Assembly: GCA_902475005.1 (NCBI GenBank)
Contig: CABRXV010000096.1
Span: 1 to 5,802, forward strand
Source of the DNA: CABRXV01 sp900754955
Lineage (GTDB): Bacteria > Actinomycetota > Coriobacteriia > Coriobacteriales > Eggerthellaceae
DNA: 5,802 nucleotides
Direction of reading: 5' to 3'
Each line of letters opens with the position of its first letter. Positions within the stretch are counted from its first letter, which is position 1. Below are positions 1 to 4,026 of the stretch, piece after piece. The notes beneath the pieces are model-generated. The model was not told the origin of the DNA. It was given only the letters and a program-made list of their open reading frames with translations, and searched no databases. The translations under genes and the position numbers were made by a program.

Positions 1-37
1 CATGAAGATCGTGTCTCTGGCACCGGAAACGCTGTAG
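1..37 (+). CDS. rplN: 50S ribosomal protein L14, C-terminal end only (partial)
   Basis: Only the last 11 codons and the TAG stop (35-37) are inside the window; the reading frame begins at base 2 and reads MKIVSLAPETL. This matches the usual end of bacterial L14, a large-subunit protein that contacts 23S rRNA and takes part in the bridge to the small subunit. The identity rests on this short tail and on position, since rplN precedes rplX in the spc operon. The next gene starts after a 16-nt spacer, so the two are almost certainly cotranscribed. The rest of the gene lies upstream of the window. Confidence 0.85.
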   Translation, partial: MKIVSLAPETL

Positions 38-53
38 GGGAGGTGTCAAGAGA

Positions 54-374
54 ATGACTAAACTGCATGTGAAGAAGGGCGACACCGTCAAGGTTCTCTC
101 CGGCAAGGACAAGGGCAAGCAGGGCAAGATCCTGCGCGCCATCCCGGCCAAGGAGCGCGTGGTGGTCGAGGGCGTCAACATCGTGAAGAAGGCCCAGCGC
201 CCGACCCAGCAGAACCCGCAGGGCGGCATCACCACCATGGAGGCGCCGCTGAACGTGTCCAACGTCATGCTCGTGTGCCCCAAGTGCAACGAGGCGACGC
301 GTACCGGCAAGCGTGTCAACGAGGCCGGCAAGAAGGTCCGCGTCTGCAAGAAGTGCGGCCAGGACATCGACTAG
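54..374 (+). CDS. rplX: 50S ribosomal protein L24 with C-terminal zinc ribbon
   Basis: This 106-residue protein is a full-length L24, an assembly-initiator protein that binds the 5' part of 23S rRNA and sits near the exit of the polypeptide tunnel. Residues 5-35 form the KOW motif, with the typical KKGDTVKVLSGKDKGKQGKI core. The middle shows the family pattern VEGVNIVKK followed by QGGI. The C-terminal part has four cysteines, C75, C78, C98 and C101, in two CxxC pairs, which should form a zinc ribbon as in many Gram-positive L24 proteins; E. coli L24 lacks it. The ATG at 54 follows a strong Shine-Dalgarno GGGGAGGT at 37-44, directly after the rplN stop. The gene is followed by an unusually long 437-nt gap before rplE. 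Confidence 0.97.
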   Translation: MTKLHVKKGDTVKVLSGKDKGKQGKILRAIPAKERVVVEGVNIVKKAQRPTQQNPQGGITTMEAPLNVSNVMLVCPKCNEATRTGKRVNEAGKKVRVCKKCGQDID

Positions 375-390
375 AGCAAAGCGGGCGGCA

Positions 391-453
391 CGAGAGGCAC
401 GTTCAGCTTCGGTCGTTGGACGAACCAACTCCCTTCGCCGATCACGCCTCTCG
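391..453 (+). repeat. Inverted repeat enclosing a small hairpin
   Basis: CGAGAGGC (391-398) is perfectly complementary to GCCTCTCG (446-453). Inside it, GTTGG (415-419) pairs with CCAAC (425-429) around the loop ACGAA. The element begins 16 nt after the rplX stop and is followed after 3 nt by the stronger hairpin at 457-489, so the two could stack in the transcript. The 8-bp perfect match over a 47-nt interior is suggestive, not conclusive, in GC-rich DNA. Confidence 0.5.
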
Positions 454-456
454 CAC

Positions 457-497
457 TCGCCGGCCTTGCTCTAGCAGCAGGGCCGGCGAAGCCCTTT
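457..497 (+). terminator. 14-bp hairpin downstream of rplX, possible terminator or processing site
   Basis: Bases 457-470 pair with 476-489 as 14 consecutive pairs, with one G-U at 466/480 and a 5-nt CTAGC loop. The nine outer pairs are TCGCCGGCC with GGCCGGCGA. The hairpin is followed by AGCCCTTTAAC, which offers only a short T run, so it is a weak canonical terminator. In high-GC Gram-positives hairpins without long U-tracts are common at 3' ends. It may terminate part of the transcription leaving rplX, or act as a stabilising or processing structure between rplX and rplE mRNA. Confidence 0.55.
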
Positions 498-503
498 AAC
501 GCT

Positions 504-606
504 GCGGCTGGATGTGGCAGCGCAGCTGGTGTTCCAAGCTTTCGTCGCCTACCTCAGTAGGCTTCCTTAAGCTTTCGCGCCATCTGCGCTCGCCGCATCC
601 AGCCTC
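504..606. repeat. Long imperfect palindrome, about 100 nt, forming one extended hairpin
   Basis: The arms pair almost over the whole length. GGCTGGATG (506-514) pairs with CATCCAGCC (596-604). A G-U and three pairs follow (515-518 with 592-595), with C591 bulged. AGCGCAG (519-525) pairs with CTGCGCT (584-590). After a C-T mismatch, TGG (527-529) pairs with CCA (580-582). AAGCTT (536-541) pairs with AAGCTT (569-574), and the tip is GCCTAC (547-552) with GTAGGC (557-562) around a CTCA tetraloop. Such a hairpin could be a structured RNA in the leader of rplE, or a small palindromic repeat element of the MITE or REP kind that landed in the gap. No flanking target duplication is obvious. Whether it recurs in the genome cannot be seen from here. 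Confidence 0.65.
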
Positions 607-619
607 GCTGACTTTACGA

Positions 620-657
620 ACGACCGGGGATTGCTTCCGGTTGTGGGAAAAGGAAGC
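620..657 (+). promoter_or_regulatory. Two mutually exclusive hairpins
   Basis: ACGACCGG (620-627) can pair with CCGGTTGT (637-644), with one G-U. Alternatively GCTTCC (633-638) can pair with GGAAGC (652-657). Both use bases 637-638, so only one can form at a time. This resembles the switching helices of attenuators, but the stems are short and chance is a real alternative. Confidence 0.35.
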
Positions 658-674
658 GAAAACTAGCGAAAACG
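655..674. repeat. Tandem 10-nt repeat with AGCGAAAAC core
   Basis: AGCGAAAAC occurs at 655-663 and again at 665-673, giving two head-to-tail 10-nt units (AGCGAAAACT then AGCGAAAACG). The second unit recurs exactly at 5785-5794, just after secY. The tandem pair ends 11 nt before the possible -35 box at 685. It may be a protein binding site near a promoter or a chance repeat. Confidence 0.45.
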
Positions 675-684
675 GCGTCTGACC

Positions 685-711
685 TTGACCGAAGCGGGGA
701 ATTCCTGTAAT
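685..711 (+). promoter_or_regulatory. Possible internal promoter upstream of rplE
   Basis: TTGACC (685-690) matches the -35 consensus at five of six positions, and TGTAAT (706-711) matches the -10 consensus at five of six. The 15-nt spacer is shorter than the preferred 16-18. If used, transcription would start near 718 and give a leader of about 95 nt with the two hairpins at 743-781 before rplE. It lies in the widest gap of the cluster, where an internal promoter would make sense, but the evidence is sequence resemblance only. Confidence 0.4.
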
Positions 712-742
712 GTCTCTTCTTCGGGCGCCCAGGCGTCTATGG

Positions 743-787
743 CCCCGCAAAAGCGGGGACGCAGGGTCGGAAATCCTGCGTTTAATT
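743..787 (+). promoter_or_regulatory. Two abutting hairpins with terminator-like end, possible attenuator before rplE
   Basis: CCCCGC (743-748) pairs with GCGGGG (753-758) around AAAA. Immediately next, ACGCAGG (759-765) pairs with CCTGCGT (775-781), plus a G-U, around a 7-nt loop and is followed by TTAATTC. The second hairpin looks like a short intrinsic terminator. GCGTC (733-737) can pair with GACGC (758-762), which would break the terminator stem, so an antiterminator form is conceivable. The element ends 16 nt before the rplE Shine-Dalgarno at 797-801. No known riboswitch class was recognised. Confidence 0.5.
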
Positions 788-811
788 CATCGAATGAAAG
801 GTAAGCTATCC

Positions 812-1363
812 ATGGCATACACTCCTCGTCTGAAGGAAATGTACTGGACCGAGATCGTTCCGAAGCTCGAGAAGGATCTTGAGATCTCCAACATCAACAA
901 GGTTCCCCGTCTTGAGAAGATCGTGGTGAACATGGGCGTCGGCGCTGCTGCCGGCGACCACAAGCTGCTCGACGCCGCCATGAACGACATGCGCGTCATC
1001 ACCGGCCAGCAGCCCTGCGTGACCCGCGCCAAGAAGTCCATCGCTGGCTTCCACGTGCGTGAGGGCCAGGCCATCGGCTGCAAGGTCACCCTGCGCGGCG
1101 CTCGCATGTGGGAGTTCCTTGATCGCCTGCTGTCCACCGCTCTTCCGCGTGTCCGCGACTTCCGCGGCATCTCCCCGAAGAGCTTCGACGGCCGCGGCAA
1201 CTACACCCTCGGCATCACCGAGCAGCTGATCTTCCCCGAGATCGAGTACGACAAGGTCGACCGTACGCGTGGTATGGACATCACCTTCGTCACCTCTGCG
1301 GAGGACAACGAGAGCGCCTACGCGCTGCTTTCCGCGCTGGGCTTCCCGTTCAAGAGCAAGTAA
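812..1363 (+). CDS. rplE: 50S ribosomal protein L5
   Basis: This 183-residue protein is a full-length L5, which with L18 and 5S rRNA forms the central protuberance of the large subunit and contacts P-site tRNA. Visible family landmarks are VPRLEKIVVNMGVG at 31-44, the segment VITGQQPCVTRAKKSI at 62-77 and FDGRGNYTLGITEQLIFPEI at 125-144. I chose ATG 812 because the product then begins MAYTPRL, the usual L5 N-terminus, and AAAGG at 797-801 is well placed. An in-frame ATG at 794 would add six residues and overlap that Shine-Dalgarno, and one at 710 would add 34 residues that read through the upstream hairpins; both are unlikely. In E. coli the start of rplE is where S8 represses spc operon translation. 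A terminator-like hairpin begins at the stop codon. Confidence 0.97.
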   Translation: MAYTPRLKEMYWTEIVPKLEKDLEISNINKVPRLEKIVVNMGVGAAAGDHKLLDAAMNDMRVITGQQPCVTRAKKSIAGFHVREGQAIGCKVTLRGARMWEFLDRLLSTALPRVRDFRGISPKSFDGRGNYTLGITEQLIFPEIEYDKVDRTRGMDITFVTSAEDNESAYALLSALGFPFKSK

Positions 1364-1395
1364 AACAAGCAGCCGTCCCTCGGGGCGGCTTGTTT
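1363..1395 (+). terminator. Terminator-like hairpin between rplE and rpsN
   Basis: AAACAAGC (1363-1370) is perfectly complementary to GCTTGTTT (1388-1395). The inner part CGTCC (1374-1378) and GGGCG (1383-1387) pairs around CTCG, leaving a 3-nt bulge. The 3' arm ends in TTGTTT, so the hairpin has the shape of an intrinsic terminator and starts on the last base of the rplE stop codon. As essential genes follow, it probably gives partial termination, regulated readthrough or a processed 3' end. Confidence 0.65.
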
Positions 1396-1443
1396 GCGTA
1401 ACCTCAGGCAACAAGGCCTGCGCACAGGGTGCGGGCCTTACGC
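1396..1443 (+). promoter_or_regulatory. Second hairpin with alternative pairings in the rpsN leader
   Basis: AAGGCCTGCGC (1413-1423) pairs with GTGCGGGCCTT (1429-1439) over 11 positions, two of them G-U, around a 5-nt loop. GCGTA (1396-1400) and TACGC (1439-1443) can close the base. In competition, CAGGC (1405-1409) can pair with GCCTG (1416-1420), which would disrupt the main stem. The structure ends about 10 nt before the rpsN Shine-Dalgarno at 1453-1458. There is no T-tract, so it is more likely a leader structure than a terminator. Confidence 0.5.
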
Positions 1444-1462
1444 ATAAGAAAGAAGGAAATGC

Positions 1463-1648
1463 ATGGCTAAGAAATCGATGATCGCCAAGGCCAAGCGCGA
1501 GCCGAAGTTCTCGACGCGTCAGCACAACCGCTGCTCGCGTTGCGGACGTCCGCGTGCTTACTACCGCAAGTTCGGCATGTGCCGTGTTTGCGTGCGCGAA
1601 CTGGCCAACAAAGGCGAGCTGCCCGGCGTGACCAAGGCTTCCTGGTAG
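1463..1648 (+). CDS. rpsN: 30S ribosomal protein S14, zinc-binding type (type Z)
   Basis: This 61-residue protein is the short zinc-binding S14 that helps assemble the head of the 30S subunit around the 3' domain of 16S rRNA. Four cysteines, C24, C27, C40 and C43, form CxxC-12-CxxC with the typical HNRCSRCGRPRAYYRKFG context, and the end GELPGVTKASW is characteristic of the family. Proteobacterial S14 of the C-minus type is about 100 residues and lacks these cysteines. The start has AAGGAA at 1453-1458, 4 nt before the ATG. The gene stands between two structured gaps of 99 and 98 nt, unlike the tight packing common in other bacteria. Many actinobacteria also carry a zinc-free S14 paralogue elsewhere; this window cannot show it. 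The short form is also written rpsZ in some annotations. Confidence 0.97.
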   Translation: MAKKSMIAKAKREPKFSTRQHNRCSRCGRPRAYYRKFGMCRVCVRELANKGELPGVTKASW

Positions 1649-1651
1649 GAC

Positions 1652-1727
1652 CATCACGTTTGGGTGTGCCGGCGTGATAGGCGGAGGCGCTACGGGCGCC
1701 GACGAACCGAACGCTCGGCTCATCACG
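1652..1727 (+). promoter_or_regulatory. Structured rpsH leader with alternative stems
   Basis: CATCACG occurs twice, at 1652-1658 and 1721-1727. Between them, CGTGAT (1673-1678) can pair with either copy (1653-1658 or 1722-1727) but not both. The second choice would enclose two small hairpins, GGCGC/GCGCC (1686-1690 with 1696-1700) and CCGA/TCGG (1707-1710 with 1715-1718). It ends 4 nt before the rpsH Shine-Dalgarno AAAGGAG at 1732-1738, so the choice of stem could affect ribosome access. This is inferred from pairing by eye. Confidence 0.45.
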
Positions 1728-1746
1728 GATCAAAGGAGAAACAAAC

Positions 1747-2145
1747 ATGACAATGACCGATCCCATCGCAGACATGCTTACGCGTGTGCGTAACGCTCAG
1801 TCTGCCAACAAGGAAACGGTTTCCATGCCGTCGAGCAAGAAGCTTGTCGAGATTGCTCGCATCATGGACGAAGAGGGCTACATCCGCGGTTACGAGGTAA
1901 TCGAGGGCGAGCCCCGCGCGACGCTCGAGATCACGCTCAAGTACGGCCCGAAGAAGGCTAAGACCATCCGCGGCATCAAGCGCATCTCTAAGCCCGGCCT
2001 GCGCATCTACGCCGGCAAGGACGAGCTGCCCCGCGTTCTCGGCGGTCTCGGCACTGCTATCATCTCGACGAGCCAAGGCGTCATGGCCGATCGCGATGCC
2101 CGCAAGAAGGGCATCGGCGGCGAGGTCATCGCCTACATCTGGTAG
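1747..2145 (+). CDS. rpsH: 30S ribosomal protein S8
   Basis: This 132-residue protein is a full-length S8, a primary 16S rRNA binding protein (helices 21 and 25) needed for assembly of the 30S platform. The N-terminus MTMTDPIADMLTRVRNA is typical. The C-terminal RNA-binding part STSQGVMADRDARKKGIGGEVIAYIW (107-132) has the conserved STS and GGEV segments. ATG 1747 is preferred over the in-frame ATG at 1753 because AAAGGAG (1732-1738) has an 8-nt spacer to it and the family usually starts here. In E. coli S8 is the feedback repressor of the spc operon. Here its own gene has a structured leader, and the largest gap of the cluster sits at the classical S8 target junction. Only 16 nt separate it from rplF. 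Confidence 0.97.
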   Translation: MTMTDPIADMLTRVRNAQSANKETVSMPSSKKLVEIARIMDEEGYIRGYEVIEGEPRATLEITLKYGPKKAKTIRGIKRISKPGLRIYAGKDELPRVLGGLGTAIISTSQGVMADRDARKKGIGGEVIAYIW

Positions 2146-2161
2146 GAAAGGAAGGTAAATC

Positions 2162-2701
2162 ATGTCTCGTATTGGCAAGATGCCCATTGCCGTTCCTGCC
2201 GGCGTCGAGGTTACCATCGACGGCTCTGCAGTGACGGTCAAGGGCCCCAAGGGCGAGCTGCACCGCAGCTTCCAGCCCTCCATGACCATCAAGCAGGAGG
2301 ACGGCCACGTCATCGTGACCCGTCCCGACGACACGCGCGAGTCCAAGAGCCTCCATGGCCTGACCCGCACCCTGATCGCCAACATGATCGAGGGCGTGTC
2401 CAACGGCTTCTCCAAGAAGCTCCAGCTCGTCGGCGTCGGCTATCGTGCCGCGCTCAAGGGCAAGGATCTCGAGATGCAGCTCGGCTTCTCGCATCCCGTT
2501 CACATCGAGTGCCCCGAAGGCATCACCTTCGAGGTGCCCAGCCAGACCGAGATCGTTGTCGCCGGCCCCTCCAAGGAGCAGGTCGGTCAGGTTGCCGCCA
2601 ACATCCGCAAGTGGCGCAAGCCGGAGCCTTACAAGGGCAAGGGCATCCGCTACGAGGGTGAGCACGTCCGCCGCAAGGCTGGCAAGGCTGGCAAGGAATA
2701 A
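2162..2701 (+). CDS. rplF: 50S ribosomal protein L6
   Basis: This 179-residue protein is a full-length L6, which binds 23S rRNA near the sarcin-ricin loop and the base of the L7/L12 stalk, close to the elongation factor site. It has the family's N-terminus SRIGKMPIAVP, a first repeat to about residue 80, a second repeat from about 83, and the C-terminal signature PEPYKGKGIRYEGEHVRRKAGK at 154-175. AAAGGAAGGT at 2147-2156 lies in the short spacer behind the rpsH stop and supports ATG 2162. It belongs to the tightly packed rpsH-rpmD block and is followed by rplR after 28 nt. Nothing about it is unusual. Confidence 0.97.
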   Translation: MSRIGKMPIAVPAGVEVTIDGSAVTVKGPKGELHRSFQPSMTIKQEDGHVIVTRPDDTRESKSLHGLTRTLIANMIEGVSNGFSKKLQLVGVGYRAALKGKDLEMQLGFSHPVHIECPEGITFEVPSQTEIVVAGPSKEQVGQVAANIRKWRKPEPYKGKGIRYEGEHVRRKAGKAGKE

Positions 2702-2729
2702 GCGCATCGGTGTCTGAGAAGGGATTATC

Positions 2730-3104
2730 ATGAATAAGCTTGAGCTTCAGAAGAAGCAGGCCCGGCTTGCCCGCCGCCACCGCCGTGTGCGCGGCAAGAT
2801 CTTCGGCACGCCGGAGCGTCCTCGTCTGTGCATTACGCGCAGCAACAACAACATCTACGCCCAGGTGATCGACGACGTCGCTCACAAGACCATCTGCGGT
2901 GTGTCCACCCTCGGCCCCGAGTTCAAGGAGACGGGCGCCAAGGGCGGTACGGTTGAGGGTGCGGCTGTTCTCGGCGGCATCATCTCCCGCATGGCCCAGG
3001 AGAAGGGCGTGACCGAGGTTGTATTCGATCGTGGCGGCCACCTGTATCACGGTCGCGTCAAGGCTCTCGCCGACGCAGCCCGTGAAGCAGGCTTGAAGTT
3101 CTAG
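2730..3104 (+). CDS. rplR: 50S ribosomal protein L18
   Basis: This 124-residue protein is a full-length L18, which binds 5S rRNA together with L5 and carries it into the central protuberance. The basic N-terminal tail (residues 4-24, rich in Arg and Lys) is followed by the RPRLCITRSNNNIYAQVIDD core (30-49) and the conserved end VVFDRGGHLYHGRVKALADAAREAGLKF (97-124). GAAGGGA at 2718-2724 serves ATG 2730 with a 5-nt spacer. The gene lies 28 nt after rplF and 14 nt before rpsE. The usual L18 length in bacteria is about 115-125, so it looks intact. Confidence 0.97.
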   Translation: MNKLELQKKQARLARRHRRVRGKIFGTPERPRLCITRSNNNIYAQVIDDVAHKTICGVSTLGPEFKETGAKGGTVEGAAVLGGIISRMAQEKGVTEVVFDRGGHLYHGRVKALADAAREAGLKF

Positions 3105-3118
3105 AAGGGGTATAGCGT

Positions 3119-3643
3119 ATGGCTCGCAAACAACAGGAAAGCGCCGTTCCCGAGCTTCAGGAGCGCGTCGTTTACATCAACCGCGTCTCCAAGGTCGTCA
3201 AGGGCGGTCGTCGTTTCGCGCTGACCGCGCTCGTCGTCGTCGGCGACGGCAACGGTCGCGTGGGCGTGGGCATGGGCAAGTCCCAGGAAGTTCCCACCGC
3301 CATCAAGAAGGGCGTCGAGGATGCCAAGAAGAACATGTTCACCGTCGCTCTCACCGAGGACAAGACGGTGCCGCATGAGGTTCTCGGCGAGTTCGGCGCA
3401 GGCCGCGTGCTCATCAAGCCGGCTGTTCCCGGTACCGGCGTTATGGCCGGCGGCCCGGTGCGTGCGATCTTGGAGCTTGCTGGCGTGAAGAACGTCATCA
3501 CCAAGTCTCTCGGTACCAACAACGCGATGAACATCGTCAAGGCTGCTGCCGAGGGCCTCAAGGCTCTCCAGAACCCGACTGAGGTTGCTGCGCGCCGCGA
3601 CATGACCGTCGGTCAGATGTTCGGCTGGAAGGAGCGCAACTAA
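3119..3643 (+). CDS. rpsE: 30S ribosomal protein S5
   Basis: This 174-residue protein is a full-length S5, a 30S protein at the mRNA entry side that affects decoding accuracy. The N-terminal dsRBD-like domain covers about residues 14-78 (ERVVYINRVSKVVKGGRRF then VVVGDGNGRVGVGMGK), and the C-terminal domain about 85-160 includes PGTGVMAGGPVRAILELAG. The loop VKGGR (27-31) is where spectinomycin-resistance changes map in other bacteria; here it has the wild-type Lys-Gly-Gly. AGAAGGGG (3103-3110), overlapping the rplR stop, is the ribosome binding site. The TAA stop shares one base with the rpmD ATG, so the two are likely translationally coupled. Confidence 0.97.
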   Translation: MARKQQESAVPELQERVVYINRVSKVVKGGRRFALTALVVVGDGNGRVGVGMGKSQEVPTAIKKGVEDAKKNMFTVALTEDKTVPHEVLGEFGAGRVLIKPAVPGTGVMAGGPVRAILELAGVKNVITKSLGTNNAMNIVKAAAEGLKALQNPTEVAARRDMTVGQMFGWKERN

Positions 3644-3834
3644 TGTCTGATGCGAAGAAGACCCTGCGCCTCACGCAGGTGAAGAGCGCCATCGGCCGCC
3701 CGGCCGATCAGGGCAAGACGCTCAAGGCCCTCGGCCTCGGCAAGATCGGCCGCACCCACGACATCGTTGACAACGAGTCGGTTCGCGGCATGATCTTCAA
3801 GGTCAAGCACCTCATCACGGTCGAGGAGCTGTAA
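3643..3834 (+). CDS. rpmD: 50S ribosomal protein L30
   Basis: This 63-residue protein is a typical bacterial L30, a small peripheral large-subunit protein. It shows the family pattern LRLTQVKSAIGRPADQGKTLKALGLGKIGRTHDIVDNESVRGMIFKVKHLI through residues 8-58. The ATG overlaps the rpsE stop as TAATG, and the Shine-Dalgarno GGAAGGAG (3627-3634) lies inside the rpsE coding sequence. Such an arrangement normally gives coupled, near-equal translation. After it the tight packing ends: a 216-nt structured gap separates it from rplO, whereas rpmD and rplO are usually adjacent. Confidence 0.96.
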   Translation: MSDAKKTLRLTQVKSAIGRPADQGKTLKALGLGKIGRTHDIVDNESVRGMIFKVKHLITVEEL

Positions 3835-3835
3835 G

Positions 3836-3883
3836 GCCGCCGTCGCCTTGAGGCGACGTCGGGTGAGCGGCTCTGTCGGCCGC
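3836..3883 (+). promoter_or_regulatory. Hairpin behind rpmD with switching outer stem
   Basis: CGTCGCC (3841-3847) pairs perfectly with GGCGACG (3852-3858) around TTGA. GCGGC (3867-3871) can pair back to GCCGC (3836-3840), enclosing that hairpin, or forward to GCCGC (3879-3883), making a separate one. The first hairpin starts 6 nt after the rpmD stop but has no T-tract, so it is terminator-like only in stem strength. Confidence 0.5.
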
Positions 3884-3897
3884 CCACCAAAATCGCG

Positions 3898-3931
3898 GAT
3901 GCACGATGCATTCGCACCGCAATGATGCATC
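3898..3931. repeat. GATGCA repeat cluster with inverted pairing
   Basis: GATGCA occurs at 3898-3903, 3905-3910 and 3924-3929. GATGCAT (3905-3911) is complementary to ATGCATC (3925-3931), giving a 7-bp stem with a 13-nt loop; the first copy competes for the same 3' arm. It could be part of the folded leader or a binding site. The evidence is the repeats alone. Confidence 0.4.
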
Positions 3932-3933
3932 TT

Positions 3934-3960
3934 CGGCGCGCCTTGATCCAAGGTGCGCCG
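3934..3960 (+). terminator. 12-bp hairpin, terminator-like, in the rplO leader
   Basis: CGGCGCGCCTTG (3934-3945) pairs with CAAGGTGCGCCG (3949-3960), with one G-U and a 3-nt ATC loop. It is among the strongest stems in the window, but only TT follows, so efficient Rho-independent termination is doubtful. It may be a transcript end in a high-GC Gram-positive, a stability element or part of a protein-binding leader. Confidence 0.5.
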
Positions 3961-3981
3961 TTGGCATGATACTTGGAAGTT

Positions 3982-4026
3982 TGCTGGCGGCGAGCTGCCA
4001 GCACTGGGCGGAAAGGTTCCGTCCAG
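3982..4026 (+). promoter_or_regulatory. Two consecutive hairpins just before the rplO ribosome binding site
   Basis: TGCTGGC (3982-3988) pairs with GCCAGCA (3997-4003), and directly next CTGGGCGGAA (4004-4013) pairs with TTCCGTCCAG (4017-4026), with one G-U, around AGG. No base separates the two stems, so they could stack coaxially. They leave the Shine-Dalgarno at 4036-4041 free. The layout resembles the abutting pair before rplE at 743-781. Confidence 0.5.

Larger units (their letters stand above)
375..811. other. 437-nt structured intergenic region between rplX and rplE
   Basis: No credible gene lies here. Open frames crossing it lack ribosome binding sites and recognisable protein sequence. 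Instead it holds a dense series of inverted repeats: a stem at 391-398/446-453, a 14-bp hairpin at 457-489, a long imperfect palindrome at 504-606, competing hairpins at 620-644 and 633-657, and two abutting hairpins at 743-781 just before rplE. A possible promoter sits at 685-711. In most bacteria this junction is only a few to some tens of bases long. In E. coli it carries the S8 target that controls the spc operon, so a regulatory role is a natural inference, but no S8 (16S helix 21-like) core was recognised by eye. Confidence 0.75.

Noticed and set aside
275..499. 74-codon plus-strand frame overlapping rplX and running into the gap
   Set aside because: Half of it is rplX read in another frame, with no ribosome binding site of its own.
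496..750. 84-codon minus-strand frame inside the rplX-rplE gap
   Set aside because: It covers the long palindrome, has no ribosome binding site and an Arg-rich product resembling no family I know; better explained by inverted repeats.
741..781. Possible c-di-GMP (GEMM) riboswitch because of a GGGGACGCAGGG stretch
   Set aside because: Only this short piece resembles the GEMM core. The second helix, its tetraloop receptor and the 3' half are missing, so the resemblance is likely chance.
710..811. N-terminal extension of rplE from an in-frame ATG at 710
   Set aside because: The extra 34 residues have no L5-like sequence, the stretch is full of hairpins, and ATG 812 gives the standard L5 N-terminus with a proper Shine-Dalgarno.
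375..811. tRNA, CRISPR array or insertion sequence in the large gap
   Set aside because: No cloverleaf or TPsiC-like arm, no regularly spaced direct repeats and no transposase fragment could be seen.
806..1726. 306-codon open frame on the minus strand opposite rplE and rpsN
   Set aside because: It is an antisense shadow of GC-rich coding sequence: low-complexity Ala/Val/Leu/Asp-rich product, no start signals, and it lies opposite two certain genes.
3961..3989. Promoter from TTGGCA at 3961 ahead of rplO
   Set aside because: No acceptable -10 box lies 15-19 nt downstream, and TGATACT at 3967 has no good -35 at proper distance.
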